This document shows, piece by piece, positions 13,428 through 20,871 of a stretch of 23,433 nt of DNA; position 1 is the first letter of the stretch, and the number at the start of each line of letters is the position of its first letter. A program made the position numbers and the translations under genes. This stretch comes from JBBQUN01 sp038212405 (GTDB taxonomy: Bacteria > Actinomycetota > Acidimicrobiia > Acidimicrobiales > SZUA-35): NCBI GenBank assembly GCA_038212405.1, contig JBBQUN010000043.1, positions 1 to 23,433 of the forward strand, read 5' to 3'. The notes under the pieces are model-generated. The model searched no databases. It was not told the origin of the DNA and worked only from the letters and a program-made list of their open reading frames with translations.

Positions 13428-15689
13428 TCAGTTCGCGGCCACGAATGACTTGGTCGAGAACTCCGTTGGCGCCGAGATCACGCCGCCGAGGTCTTGTTCG
13501 ACGTAGTCGATCCACCCCTGGGCGTAGTCGAGATAGGTGTCGACATAGAGCCCGGCGTCGAAGATCACGCCCATGGTGAAGTAGCCGTCGCCACCACCAG
13601 CCATGAAGTCGTTGGTGACGACGGTGTAGGAGTCGTTGGCTCCGATCGGCGTCCATGCCGTTGCGCCCCGAGGACGAACCTCGACATTGGTGACCCGCTG
13701 CCCCTGTGGTTTGGTGAGATCAGCGTCCCATCGCAAACCCGAGGCGTACGGGTAGGCCCCGGAGGAGCCCCCCGAACGGGTGGCGTTTTCGATGCCTTCC
13801 TCGATCGAGGCCACGATCTGCGCCCCGGTCATCTCCATGTTCACCATCGTGTTGGCAAACGGAAGGAGCTCGTAGGCATCGGCGATGGTGTAGTCACCGG
13901 CGAGAATGTCGACTCGCACACCACCGGAGTTCTGCAGCGAGATATCGGCTTCGAAGCTGCGGGCAAGGAAGCCATCCACCACCAACTGCTGCACCTCACC
14001 ACCGGTCTGCGCCGTCTTTTCGAGACAACCGTCGACGGTGCTTCTCCCCTGACCGGGAATGCGCTCGAGACAAAGATCACTCGTTGCTCGACCGATGACC
14101 TGCTGCTCGAGGACCGCGACCTCCGAGGCGTACTCTTCGAGAATCGCTTGTGCGCCGACGTCGGGTGTCACGATCGACAGGTTCGCTTGACCGGCGATGT
14201 AGTTCTGCACCGCGGCGAGATCGGCCCCGGCAAGCGGAACGTCGTCGCCTTCGGCGTTCGGACGAGTGAATTCGGAGCCCAAGATGAGGTGCGGTGTGCC
14301 AGAGCACCCAGCCACATGCCCGTAGCGATCCCATTCGATCTCGAGCTCACCAACAACGGCTGAATACTGCCAAGCCTGAGCAATACAGACGGGGAGCCCC
14401 TTCGCATCGGTGGTCATGGTCGGGTACGGACCGCCGCTGGTGAGTCCGATCTCGTCGAAGTTGCCGAGCAGCGTATGTGAGTCGCCGCCGATGATCACGT
14501 CAACGCCACTGACCTTCGACGCAAGCGCAAGATCGTTGGCGTACTGATAATGGGTCACCAACACGATCTTGTTGATCCCGATGCTGGTCATTTCGTCGAC
14601 ATAGCGCTGCGCCGTCTCGACCTCGTCGAGGAACTGGGTCGACTTGAGCGGGCTCGAGGAGAGCTTGGTCTTGTCGGCAATGTCGAGACCGATGTAGGCC
14701 ACGTACTCGCCATCACCGTAGGGCTTGACGATCCAGGGCCGGATGTATTGGTTGGGACCCTCTTCGGCAAGTGGGGTTCCGACCCTCGGCAGCACGTTGG
14801 CACCGAGCACCGGCGTGTCACAGTCATCGGTGGCCAAGTCGTCGAGGAAATCACGAAGGCCGGCATCGCCACCGTCGAACTCATGATTGCCCAGTTGGAA
14901 GGCGTCGAAGCAGATCTCGTTCATCAATGCCGCGTCGGCCTCGCCATTGAAGAGTGAGTAATACAGCGTGCCGGTGATGGCGTCGCCGGCGTGGATCTTC
15001 ATGATCGGCTCTCCGGCGTTGGCGGCCTCGAGTTCTGCGAACTTCGCAACGACCGAGGGGAAGCCACCAAGCGAGGCGTCGGTGTCGACACCAGCGAGTG
15101 TGAGCCCGACGCCGTCGGGGTCGAGATGAGAGTGGTGATCATTGATGTGCAAGATGTTGAGCTTGAAGTCGCCCTCGGGCTTGGTGCGCTCGCGCTGTTC
15201 TGGCGAGTCGGCAAAGACCTTCACGATGGCAACGCGTGATACACCACTCGACAACTGGGCGAGCCAATAGGCCTTGCCGCCATCGTCGGGGTTGCGACTC
15301 AATGCGTCGATGTACAAATTGTCGAGAAAGACCGAGTCCGACACCGAAGGACCGAACCGTCGCTGACGCTCGGGCGACGACAGGAAGAGCTCGACGATGG
15401 CGTCATAGCTCAGCCCGTTTTGGTTCTGCGTGAGCCAATAGCTCAACCCATCGACGTCGGGCACACGACCAAGGATCGTGAGATAGGCCCGTTCGATGCG
15501 CCCGACCTCCTCGTTGACCGCAAGCCCAACTGGTGTGTCGGACCCCTGCGACACCTGCGGTTGTTGGACAGGCAGCGTTGCTGCTGCGACCGGAACGCTG
15601 GCAATGGCGCTCGCACCGGCAACGGCTGCCAGTGCAGCGACTGCGAGCCTTCGCTGGTGATGTCTCTCTCGATTGTTCGTTTGGCGCAT
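13428..15689 (-). CDS. Secreted 5'-nucleotidase/UshA-like metallophosphoesterase with N-terminal DUF4214
   Basis: This is a 753-residue exported enzyme predicted to hydrolyse nucleotides or related phosphate esters outside the cell. Residues 1-37 form a signal peptide (basic RERHHQRR, then a hydrophobic stretch ending VAAAT). Residues about 57-170 carry DUF4214, seen as two repeats (YLTILGRVPDVDGLSYWL and YIDALSRNPDDGGKAYWL). The metallophosphatase domain starts at ILHINDHHSHLD (179-190), with LGNHEFDGG and GGDSHTLLG metal-binding motifs. The C-terminal nucleotidase domain has LQNSGGVRVD and MAGGGDGYF. The start at 15689 follows a GGGGAAGAG Shine-Dalgarno sequence; the longer open frame to 15824 adds non-signal sequence. 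It lies downstream of the kinase gene on the same strand, about 180 bp away. Confidence 0.92.
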   Translation of the reverse strand: MRQTNNRERHHQRRLAVAALAAVAGASAIASVPVAAATLPVQQPQVSQGSDTPVGLAVNEEVGRIERAYLTILGRVPDVDGLSYWLTQNQNGLSYDAIVELFLSSPERQRRFGPSVSDSVFLDNLYIDALSRNPDDGGKAYWLAQLSSGVSRVAIVKVFADSPEQRERTKPEGDFKLNILHINDHHSHLDPDGVGLTLAGVDTDASLGGFPSVVAKFAELEAANAGEPIMKIHAGDAITGTLYYSLFNGEADAALMNEICFDAFQLGNHEFDGGDAGLRDFLDDLATDDCDTPVLGANVLPRVGTPLAEEGPNQYIRPWIVKPYGDGEYVAYIGLDIADKTKLSSSPLKSTQFLDEVETAQRYVDEMTSIGINKIVLVTHYQYANDLALASKVSGVDVIIGGDSHTLLGNFDEIGLTSGGPYPTMTTDAKGLPVCIAQAWQYSAVVGELEIEWDRYGHVAGCSGTPHLILGSEFTRPNAEGDDVPLAGADLAAVQNYIAGQANLSIVTPDVGAQAILEEYASEVAVLEQQVIGRATSDLCLERIPGQGRSTVDGCLEKTAQTGGEVQQLVVDGFLARSFEADISLQNSGGVRVDILAGDYTIADAYELLPFANTMVNMEMTGAQIVASIEEGIENATRSGGSSGAYPYASGLRWDADLTKPQGQRVTNVEVRPRGATAWTPIGANDSYTVVTNDFMAGGGDGYFTMGVIFDAGLYVDTYLDYAQGWIDYVEQDLGGVISAPTEFSTKSFVAAN

Positions 15690-15872
15690 CTCTTCCCCTC
15701 TTCGGCTGACGTTGCCCCGGTCATACCACGACCTCTGAGCGCGGTGCTCGGCCACCACCCGAAATTGAGACAGTCGACGCGCAGCGTTCACCGGTCGGCC
15801 ACGAACAGTGAGATTCGACGGCATCGAACCCGGGCGCGAGCGCCAGCCGTTCCTCGCTCTGCTAGTCGGGTG

Positions 15873-16748
15873 CTAGCCGAGCTCGTCTCGCCACGGAGGG
15901 TTCGCTCCGGCACGCGAGACGGTGAACGCGGCAACCGCGACGCCGAACGCAGCGATCTCGGCCCACTCTGCCGCTGCGATGGCACCGATCCCGCGTTCGG
16001 CGGCATGACGCTCGTGCAGTTGCGTGAGTACACCGCCACAGAACGAGTCTCCGGCGCCGACCGTGTCGATGACCTCGACGCGTTTGGCTGACACCGCCAG
16101 CGTCTCGCCCGAAGCAAGCGAGACCTCGACCCCGTCAGGCCCAAGCGTCTTGATCACGACCTTGGCGCCGCGCTCGACCACCTCGGCCGGCGAGGTCTGC
16201 ATCCAGTCGAAGTCTTCATCAGACCCACGGACGAGATCGGCACGATCGAGCCAGGCGTTGGCGTAGCGCCACCAAACAGCGGCGTCATCAGCCATGATCT
16301 GCGGGCGAATATTCGGGTCGAAGGAAACAATGCCGTCAAACCCGGCAAGCACTCGCAGATATTCGTCGGCGCTCGACCCCCGGAAGATGCCGAGCGTGCC
16401 GCCATGAAGAATCGAGGCTGAAGTATTGATGGCCTCGACATCAAGGCGCTCGAGACAGGCGTCAGCAGTTCCGTCACCTTCGAACTCGAACGACTGCACC
16501 GGAACGGTGGTGACAATGGCACGCGCTGTTGGCTCAGATCCGCGCTGGGCGAACCGCAGGTCGACCCCCGATGCTTCGAGGTGAGCCCAGATGGCATCGC
16601 CGTAGCTGTCAGTCGATACCCGACCGAGGAAACCGCTCGGCGCCCCGAGCCGTGCTGCGGTGACGGCCGCATTCATCGGACCCCCACCAGGAACGGCACG
16701 CCCATCGGGCAGGACATCGACCAGGGCTTCGCCTGCGGAGAGAATCAT
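15873..16748 (-). CDS. PfkB family carbohydrate kinase (fructokinase-like)
   Basis: This cytoplasmic sugar kinase has 291 residues. The ribokinase/PfkB signatures are GGGPMNAAVTAARLG (21-35), FDPNIRP (143-149) and the catalytic DTVGAGDSFCGG (228-239, base D234). The early GEALVD and FDPNIRP blocks resemble fructokinases more than adenosine or ribose kinases, but substrate choice is uncertain. It starts at the ATG at 16748 with only a weak ribosome site. A strong intrinsic terminator on the same strand lies 23 bp before this start, inside its own leader, which suggests transcription attenuation. The downstream gene is the secreted nucleotidase, so the two might act in nucleoside or sugar salvage, but that is inference. 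Confidence 0.9.
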   Translation of the reverse strand: MILSAGEALVDVLPDGRAVPGGGPMNAAVTAARLGAPSGFLGRVSTDSYGDAIWAHLEASGVDLRFAQRGSEPTARAIVTTVPVQSFEFEGDGTADACLERLDVEAINTSASILHGGTLGIFRGSSADEYLRVLAGFDGIVSFDPNIRPQIMADDAAVWWRYANAWLDRADLVRGSDEDFDWMQTSPAEVVERGAKVVIKTLGPDGVEVSLASGETLAVSAKRVEVIDTVGAGDSFCGGVLTQLHERHAAERGIGAIAAAEWAEIAAFGVAVAAFTVSRAGANPPWRDELG

Positions 16749-16770
16749 GCAGCGAAGCTAGCCCTGACCC

Positions 16771-16812
16771 AAAAAGAACGAAACCGGCCCTCCTTTTCAG
16801 GGGCCGGTTTCG
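16771..16812 (-). terminator. Intrinsic terminator in the kinase leader
   Basis: On the minus strand CGAAACCGGCCC pairs with GGGCCGGTTTCG (12 bp) around a 10-nt loop and is followed by TTCTTTTT. It lies upstream of the kinase start, so it either attenuates kinase transcription or ends a short leader RNA. Confidence 0.8.
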
Positions 16813-16816
16813 GGGC

Positions 16817-16894
16817 GTCAGGTACGAGGGGGACCGACCTAATCGCCACGAGCGGCCTTCATTAGGGGGACCGAAAGCCGCTCGATCTCCTGAC
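16817..16894 (-). promoter_or_regulatory. Candidate structured leader RNA (possible riboswitch or attenuator) of the kinase gene
   Basis: Just 5' of the terminator, the minus-strand RNA can form an outer stem GTCAGG/CCTGAC (16889-16894 with 16817-16822). Inside it is an 8-bp stem CGAGCGGC/GCCGCTCG (16877-16884 with 16849-16856). The loop of the inner stem contains CCTAAT, which can pair with ATTAGG just downstream to form a pseudoknot. GGTCCCCCT occurs twice, once in the loop and once after the pseudoknot strand. I do not recognise a known riboswitch class. All pairings were found by eye. Confidence 0.4.
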
Positions 16895-16948
16895 ATCGTA
16901 AGAGTCCGCCCGGTCATCTGTCCAGTAGTTCAAACTGATATCCTCCAT
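16862..16948 (-). CDS. Possible 28-codon leader peptide upstream of the kinase
   Basis: An ATG at 16948 opens a 28-codon frame (MEDISLNYWTDD, then RADSYDVRRSSGFRSP) ending TAA-TGA. A GGAG abuts the ATG, too close for a good ribosome site. The stop falls in the loop of the inner hairpin of the leader structure, so a ribosome translating it would melt the stems and could affect the terminator. This is speculative. Confidence 0.2.
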   Translation of the reverse strand: MEDISLNYWTDDRADSYDVRRSSGFRSP

Positions 16949-17022
16949 CTCCACTGACGATGGACGGTTCGGGTCCCTCAGCAGCGCGTGTGCAGCACAT
17001 CCCCGTGTGGAAGGATCAGTCG

Positions 17023-17958
17023 ATGGACTTGCGGCAACTCCAAGCATTCCTGGCTGTCGTAGAACACGGCGGTTTCACCGCTGCCGCCCGGGCGACACAC
17101 ACCGTACAGTCGAACATCAGCACCCACGTCGCCCGTCTCGAACGCGAACTCGATGCCACACTCATCGATCGCGCCACCGGGTTGACCACGCAAGAAGGTG
17201 ATGCCGTCGTCAGCCGAGTTCGTCGGATCCAGAGTGAACTCGAGTCCCTCCAGGCCGATGTGTCCTCGCTCAGAGGGTCACCGCGTGGCACCGTCCGCAT
17301 TGGGATCATCGGCACCACCGCTCGATGGGTGACTCCCCTCCTCGTCGATTCACTTGCCCGAACTGCGCCAGACGTCCACCTGGTGATCGCCGAGGGAACA
17401 ACCACGTCCCTGGTCTTGCGGCTCCTCGACGGCGGTCTTGATCTCTGTGTCGTCGGGTTGCCTGTCGATGAGCCCGAGGTCCGCTGTGAACCGCTCTTCA
17501 CCGAAGATCGCATCGTCGTCGCCCCCGCCGATCATGAACTTGCCGCCGTCACCGGCACGGTGTCGATGGCTGACCTCGCCCGCTATCGGCTTCTCCTCGC
17601 CGCAGAGGGGACACCCTTTCGCCATGAGGTCGACAGTGCATTCGAGGCGCACGGACTTCGAGCAACGGCGCAGCTCGAGGTGGACGGTCTGCGGCTGATG
17701 GCGAGCCTTGCGTTCCAGGGGTACGGCGTCGCCATTGTCCCTGCCACCGCGATTCCCGGCTGGCTCGGCGGCAGCTGGGTCAGTATTGCGGTTCCGGAAC
17801 TCGGTCAACGCAGCGTCGGTGTTGCTGTTCGCCGCCGAGGCATGCCCTCGGTCGCCGCTCAGGCGACCGAAGACGCCTTGCATTCGATCGTTGCTGTCGA
17901 AGCCGAACACGTTGCCGGCGTCTTCGCCGCTGCGAATCCCGCTAGAACCAAATCATGA
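17023..17958 (+). CDS. LysR family transcriptional regulator
   Basis: This is a 311-residue regulator. The N-terminal winged helix starts MDLRQLQAFLAVVEHGGFT with the recognition region AARATHTVQSNISTHVARLE. The effector domain follows (RGSPRGTVRIGIIG onward) and ends normally. The ATG at 17023 has a GGAAGG Shine-Dalgarno sequence; an earlier in-frame ATG at 16960 would add 21 residues before the LysR fold and is unlikely. Its TGA overlaps the start of the next gene by 4 bp (ATGA), so the two are translationally coupled. That is unusual for LysR, which is more often divergent from its target. It is divergent from the kinase gene across 274 bp. Effector and targets are unknown. Confidence 0.93.
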   Translation: MDLRQLQAFLAVVEHGGFTAAARATHTVQSNISTHVARLERELDATLIDRATGLTTQEGDAVVSRVRRIQSELESLQADVSSLRGSPRGTVRIGIIGTTARWVTPLLVDSLARTAPDVHLVIAEGTTTSLVLRLLDGGLDLCVVGLPVDEPEVRCEPLFTEDRIVVAPADHELAAVTGTVSMADLARYRLLLAAEGTPFRHEVDSAFEAHGLRATAQLEVDGLRLMASLAFQGYGVAIVPATAIPGWLGGSWVSIAVPELGQRSVGVAVRRRGMPSVAAQATEDALHSIVAVEAEHVAGVFAAANPARTKS

Positions 17959-19301
17959 GTTCTTCGGTCCCGATCTGGGCATCTTCGTCGTCGCAGACCC
18001 GCGCCGCGTTCACCGATCTCGACGGGCGACGGGTGATGCTGGTGTCAGTCGGCGGCGGCGAGAATCGTGGGGCGCTGACCACGCGCGATGGAGCGGTGCT
18101 CGAACGTGCCTTCCGATCGGCTCGCGAGGAGCGTGTACCGATCCTCGGATTGCTGTCGACCAGCGGCGTCGACGTTGCCGAAGGGGTCGAGGCCGTCGTC
18201 GGCTGGGGCCGCGCCGCAAGCGAGCTGGTGAAAGCTTCGGGCGTGGTCCCCGTCCTGCTCGCCGCAACCGGCCCGGTCGTCTCTGGGCCCGCGCTCATGT
18301 TGGGGCTCGCCGACTTCGCCTTCTTCACCAGCGACGCCTACGCGTTCGTGTCCGGCCCTCACATGGTTGCCTCGTTCACCGGTGTGCCGATCTCGGCGGA
18401 GGATCTCGGCGGTGCCAGTTCGCACGCACGCTCGAGCGGCGTCGCCACCATGATCGTTGCCGATGCCGACGAGGCCATCGAAGCCATGTCGAGCGTTCTG
18501 GCCTATCTACCGGATCACGTCGACGTGCTTCCCACCCGAGTCCAGACCAACGACCCGATCGACCGCAACACTGCCACCGCAGCCGCGGCGGTACCGCCCC
18601 ATCCCACCGGCTCCTATGACGTGCGAGACATCATTCGAGACCTCGTCGACGACGACGACTTTCTCGAGGTCCGCGCCGCCTTTGCGCCGAACCTCGTGAC
18701 CGGATTCGCAACCATCGATGGGTACACCGTCGGTGTTGTTGCCAACCAGAGTCAGGCGCTGGCCGGAAGTATCGATATTCCTGCGAGCCACAAAGGAGCA
18801 CGGTTCGTCCAGGTGTGCGACTCGTTCGGCATTCCACTTCTGACGCTCGTCGATACCTCTGGGTTCCTTCCCGGGAAGGACCTCGAGTGGCGCGGCATGA
18901 TCCGCCACGGCGCCCAGCTCGCGTTCGCGTATGCACGAGCGACCGTTCCACGAATCGCACTCATCATCCGCAAGTCCTACGGCGGCGCGTACATCGTGAT
19001 GGACTCTCGTTACATGGGCAACGACATCATGCTGGCGTGGCCGAATGCCGAGGTGGCCGTCATGGGAGCGAAAGGCGCCGTCGAGATCCTGCACCGCAAT
19101 GCGACGCCCGAGGAGCGGGTACAGCTCGAACTCGACTACGAAGCTCGCTACCTCACGCCGTACCCAACGGCGGAGCGTGGGTCGATCAGCAGCGTGATCG
19201 ACCCGATTGACACCCGACGCGAAATCGGAGCTGCGCTCACGATGTTGATCACGAAGCGAGAGCCACTTCGCCCGCGCCGCCACGACAACATGCCACTGTG
19301 A
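17955..19301 (+). CDS. Acyl-CoA carboxylase carboxyltransferase (beta) subunit-like protein, short N-terminus
   Basis: The family moves a carboxyl group from biotin to acetyl- or propionyl-CoA. This copy has 448 residues, against a usual 510-550; the first 60-80 residues of the family appear missing, and the 4-bp overlap with LysR fixes the start. The C-terminal half is well kept: DTSGFLPGKDLEWRG (300-314), ATVPRIALIIRKSYGGAYIVM (329-349, YGGAY) and MGAKGAVEILHR. In the N-terminal half the usual SGGAR..EG oxyanion motif reads STSGVDVAEG (68-77), and the GP..GG motif reads GPVVSGPALML (106-116). It may therefore be an altered-specificity or inactive paralogue. No biotin carboxylase or biotin carrier gene is in the window. 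The stop lies in a 24-bp tandem repeat. Confidence 0.85.
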   Translation: MSSSVPIWASSSSQTRAAFTDLDGRRVMLVSVGGGENRGALTTRDGAVLERAFRSAREERVPILGLLSTSGVDVAEGVEAVVGWGRAASELVKASGVVPVLLAATGPVVSGPALMLGLADFAFFTSDAYAFVSGPHMVASFTGVPISAEDLGGASSHARSSGVATMIVADADEAIEAMSSVLAYLPDHVDVLPTRVQTNDPIDRNTATAAAAVPPHPTGSYDVRDIIRDLVDDDDFLEVRAAFAPNLVTGFATIDGYTVGVVANQSQALAGSIDIPASHKGARFVQVCDSFGIPLLTLVDTSGFLPGKDLEWRGMIRHGAQLAFAYARATVPRIALIIRKSYGGAYIVMDSRYMGNDIMLAWPNAEVAVMGAKGAVEILHRNATPEERVQLELDYEARYLTPYPTAERGSISSVIDPIDTRREIGAALTMLITKREPLRPRRHDNMPL

Positions 19302-19358
19302 GGAACGAGCAGCGAACCACTGTGAGGAACGAGCAACATGCCACGGTGAGGAACGAGT
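19287..19358 (+). repeat. 24-bp tandem repeat, three copies, over the carboxylase stop codon
   Basis: The 18-bp core CCACTGTGAGGAACGAGC lies at 19293-19310 and 19317-19334, with a variant at 19341-19358 (two changes). Each is preceded by AACATG or AGCGAA, giving a 24-bp period. As 24 is a multiple of three, each copy places a TGA in the same frame (19299, 19323, 19347), so the gene ends with three consecutive in-frame stops. Confidence 0.9.
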
Positions 19359-19364
19359 AGCGGG

Positions 19365-19394
19365 TTGACTTCGACAACCTTGCTTCAGTACAGC
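19365..19394 (+). promoter_or_regulatory. Possible sigma-70-type promoter for citrate synthase
   Basis: TTGACT (19365-19370) and TACAGC (19389-19394) are separated by 18 bp, about 115 bp before the citrate synthase start, directly after the repeat array. The match to the consensus is good at -35 and fair at -10. Confidence 0.4.
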
Positions 19395-19403
19395 TACCCA
19401 CGG

Positions 19404-19419
19404 ACCCTCATCGGAGGGT
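19404..19419 (+). other. Perfect hairpin in the citrate synthase leader
   Basis: ACCCTC-ATCG-GAGGGT forms a 6-bp stem with a tetraloop, about 10 bp after the proposed promoter, so it would sit near the 5' end of the mRNA. It could stabilise the transcript or be a protein site. The remaining leader (19420-19507) shows nothing else clear. Confidence 0.4.
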
Positions 19420-19507
19420 ACATTCGCAGTGTTATCTCAGAATCCGGTCACAACGGCGTGCTGGAGCATCAAAACGACATCCACGACATACCGAAACAGG
19501 AGAGTGA

Positions 19508-20782
19508 TTGACCGTGCCTGAAACCGTCACGATCACCGACAACCGCACGGGCGAGAGCGTAGAGATCCCGATCGTCGACGGCGGCATCGATGCCAAAGCC
19601 TTCTCGAAGCTCATGCCGGGCACTTGGTTCTACGATCCCAGCTTCAGCGCCACTGCGTCCACCTCGAGCGCGATCACCGATCTCGATGGCATCAATGGCA
19701 TCTTGCGGTACCGGGGCTATCCAATCGAACAGCTGGCTGAGAAGTCGACGTTCCTCGAGGTCTGCTATCTGCTGATCAATGGCGAGTTGCCCACCACCGA
19801 GCAGATGGACGTCTGGGTCCACGACGTCACCTACCACACCTTCACCCACGAGAACATGCGCAAGCGCTTCATGGAGGGCTTCCACCACGATGCTCACCCG
19901 ATGGGCATGCTCGTGTCGGCTATCGCTGCGCTGTCGACCTTCTACCCCGAAGCCAAAGACATCGAAGATCCAGAGAACCGCTACAAGCAGATCAACCGAC
20001 TGATCTCGAAGACCCCAACCCTGGCGGCCATGGCCTATCGCGCCAGCATCGGCATGCCGTTCGTCTACCCCGACAACAAGCTCAGCTATGCCGAGAACTT
20101 CCTCTCGATGATGTGGCGTGTTGCCGAGCCCAACTATCAAGCCGATCCGGTGCTGGCCAAGGCGCTCGACGTGCTGTTGATTCTGCACGCCGACCACGAG
20201 CAGAACTGTTCGACCACCACGATGCGAGTCGTTGGTTCGAGCCACGCCGATCCGTACTCAGCCGCAGCTGCGGCGACTGCTGCGCTCTATGGTCCTCGCC
20301 ACGGCGGAGCCAATGAGCAAGTGATTCACATGCTGACCGAGATCGGCAGCTACGACAACATCGAGCCGTTCATCGAGAGCGTGAAGTCCGGCGAAGGTCG
20401 GCTCATGGGCTTTGGCCATCGGGTCTACAAGTCGTATGACCCTCGGGCAACGATCGTCAAACAACAGGCCGACAACGTCTTTGCCATCACCGGCAAGAAC
20501 CCCTTGCTCGACATTGCCCTGAAGCTGGAAGAAGTCGCCCTCACCGATGACTACTTCAAGAGCCGCAACCTGTACCCGAACGTCGACTTCTACACCGGCT
20601 TGATCTACCAGGCGATGAACATTCCGATGGACATGTTGACCGTGATGTTCACCATCGGCCGCATGCCTGGTTGGCTGGCTCACTGGCAAGAGTTGCTCGA
20701 GCAAGAGCAGCGCATCGCTCGGCCACGCCAGCTCTACACCGGTGTCGGCGTGCGTGACTATGTGGCGTTGGGCGATCGCTGA
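19508..20782 (+). CDS. gltA: Citrate synthase
   Basis: This enzyme condenses acetyl-CoA and oxaloacetate to citrate, the entry step of the TCA cycle. The catalytic residues are visible: H265 in GPRHGGAN, H304 in GFGHRVYKSYDPRA and D360 in NVDFYTG, with the substrate-site LHADHEQNCST (226-236). Length (424) and the N-terminal domain with AITDLDGINGILRYRGYPIEQL fit the type II, GltA-like hexameric group. The start is the TTG at 19508, 5 bp after an AGGAG site; a GTG at 19514 giving MPETVTITDN is also possible. A strong terminator follows the gene. It has its own likely promoter, so it need not depend on the LysR/carboxylase pair upstream. Confidence 0.96.
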   Translation: MTVPETVTITDNRTGESVEIPIVDGGIDAKAFSKLMPGTWFYDPSFSATASTSSAITDLDGINGILRYRGYPIEQLAEKSTFLEVCYLLINGELPTTEQMDVWVHDVTYHTFTHENMRKRFMEGFHHDAHPMGMLVSAIAALSTFYPEAKDIEDPENRYKQINRLISKTPTLAAMAYRASIGMPFVYPDNKLSYAENFLSMMWRVAEPNYQADPVLAKALDVLLILHADHEQNCSTTTMRVVGSSHADPYSAAAAATAALYGPRHGGANEQVIHMLTEIGSYDNIEPFIESVKSGEGRLMGFGHRVYKSYDPRATIVKQQADNVFAITGKNPLLDIALKLEEVALTDDYFKSRNLYPNVDFYTGLIYQAMNIPMDMLTVMFTIGRMPGWLAHWQELLEQEQRIARPRQLYTGVGVRDYVALGDR

Positions 20783-20788
20783 GCGCTT

Positions 20789-20814
20789 CCACCATCGATA
20801 GCCGCCATCGATAG
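20789..20814 (+). repeat. 13-bp tandem duplication after citrate synthase
   Basis: CCACCATCGATAG (20789-20801) is followed directly by CCGCCATCGATAG (20802-20814), with one difference, starting 6 bp after the stop codon. Confidence 0.7.
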
Positions 20815-20823
20815 CTACTGAGC

Positions 20824-20859
20824 AACGCCGACTGGTCTCCAGTCGGCGTTCATCGTTTT
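20824..20859 (+). terminator. Intrinsic terminator after citrate synthase
   Basis: AACGCCGACTGG-TCT-CCAGTCGGCGTT is a perfect 12-bp stem, followed by CATCGTTTT. It separates citrate synthase from the convergent acetyltransferase gene, which ends 12 bp further on. Confidence 0.88.
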
Positions 20860-20871
20860 GTGTCACATCTT

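Noticed and set aside
15690..15824. Longer N-terminus for the nucleotidase
   Set aside because: It would place 45 non-hydrophobic residues before a normal signal peptide; the ATG at 15689 has a good ribosome site.
18507..19283. 258-codon minus-strand frame opposite the carboxylase gene
   Set aside because: No family features; the sense frame has conserved carboxyltransferase motifs.
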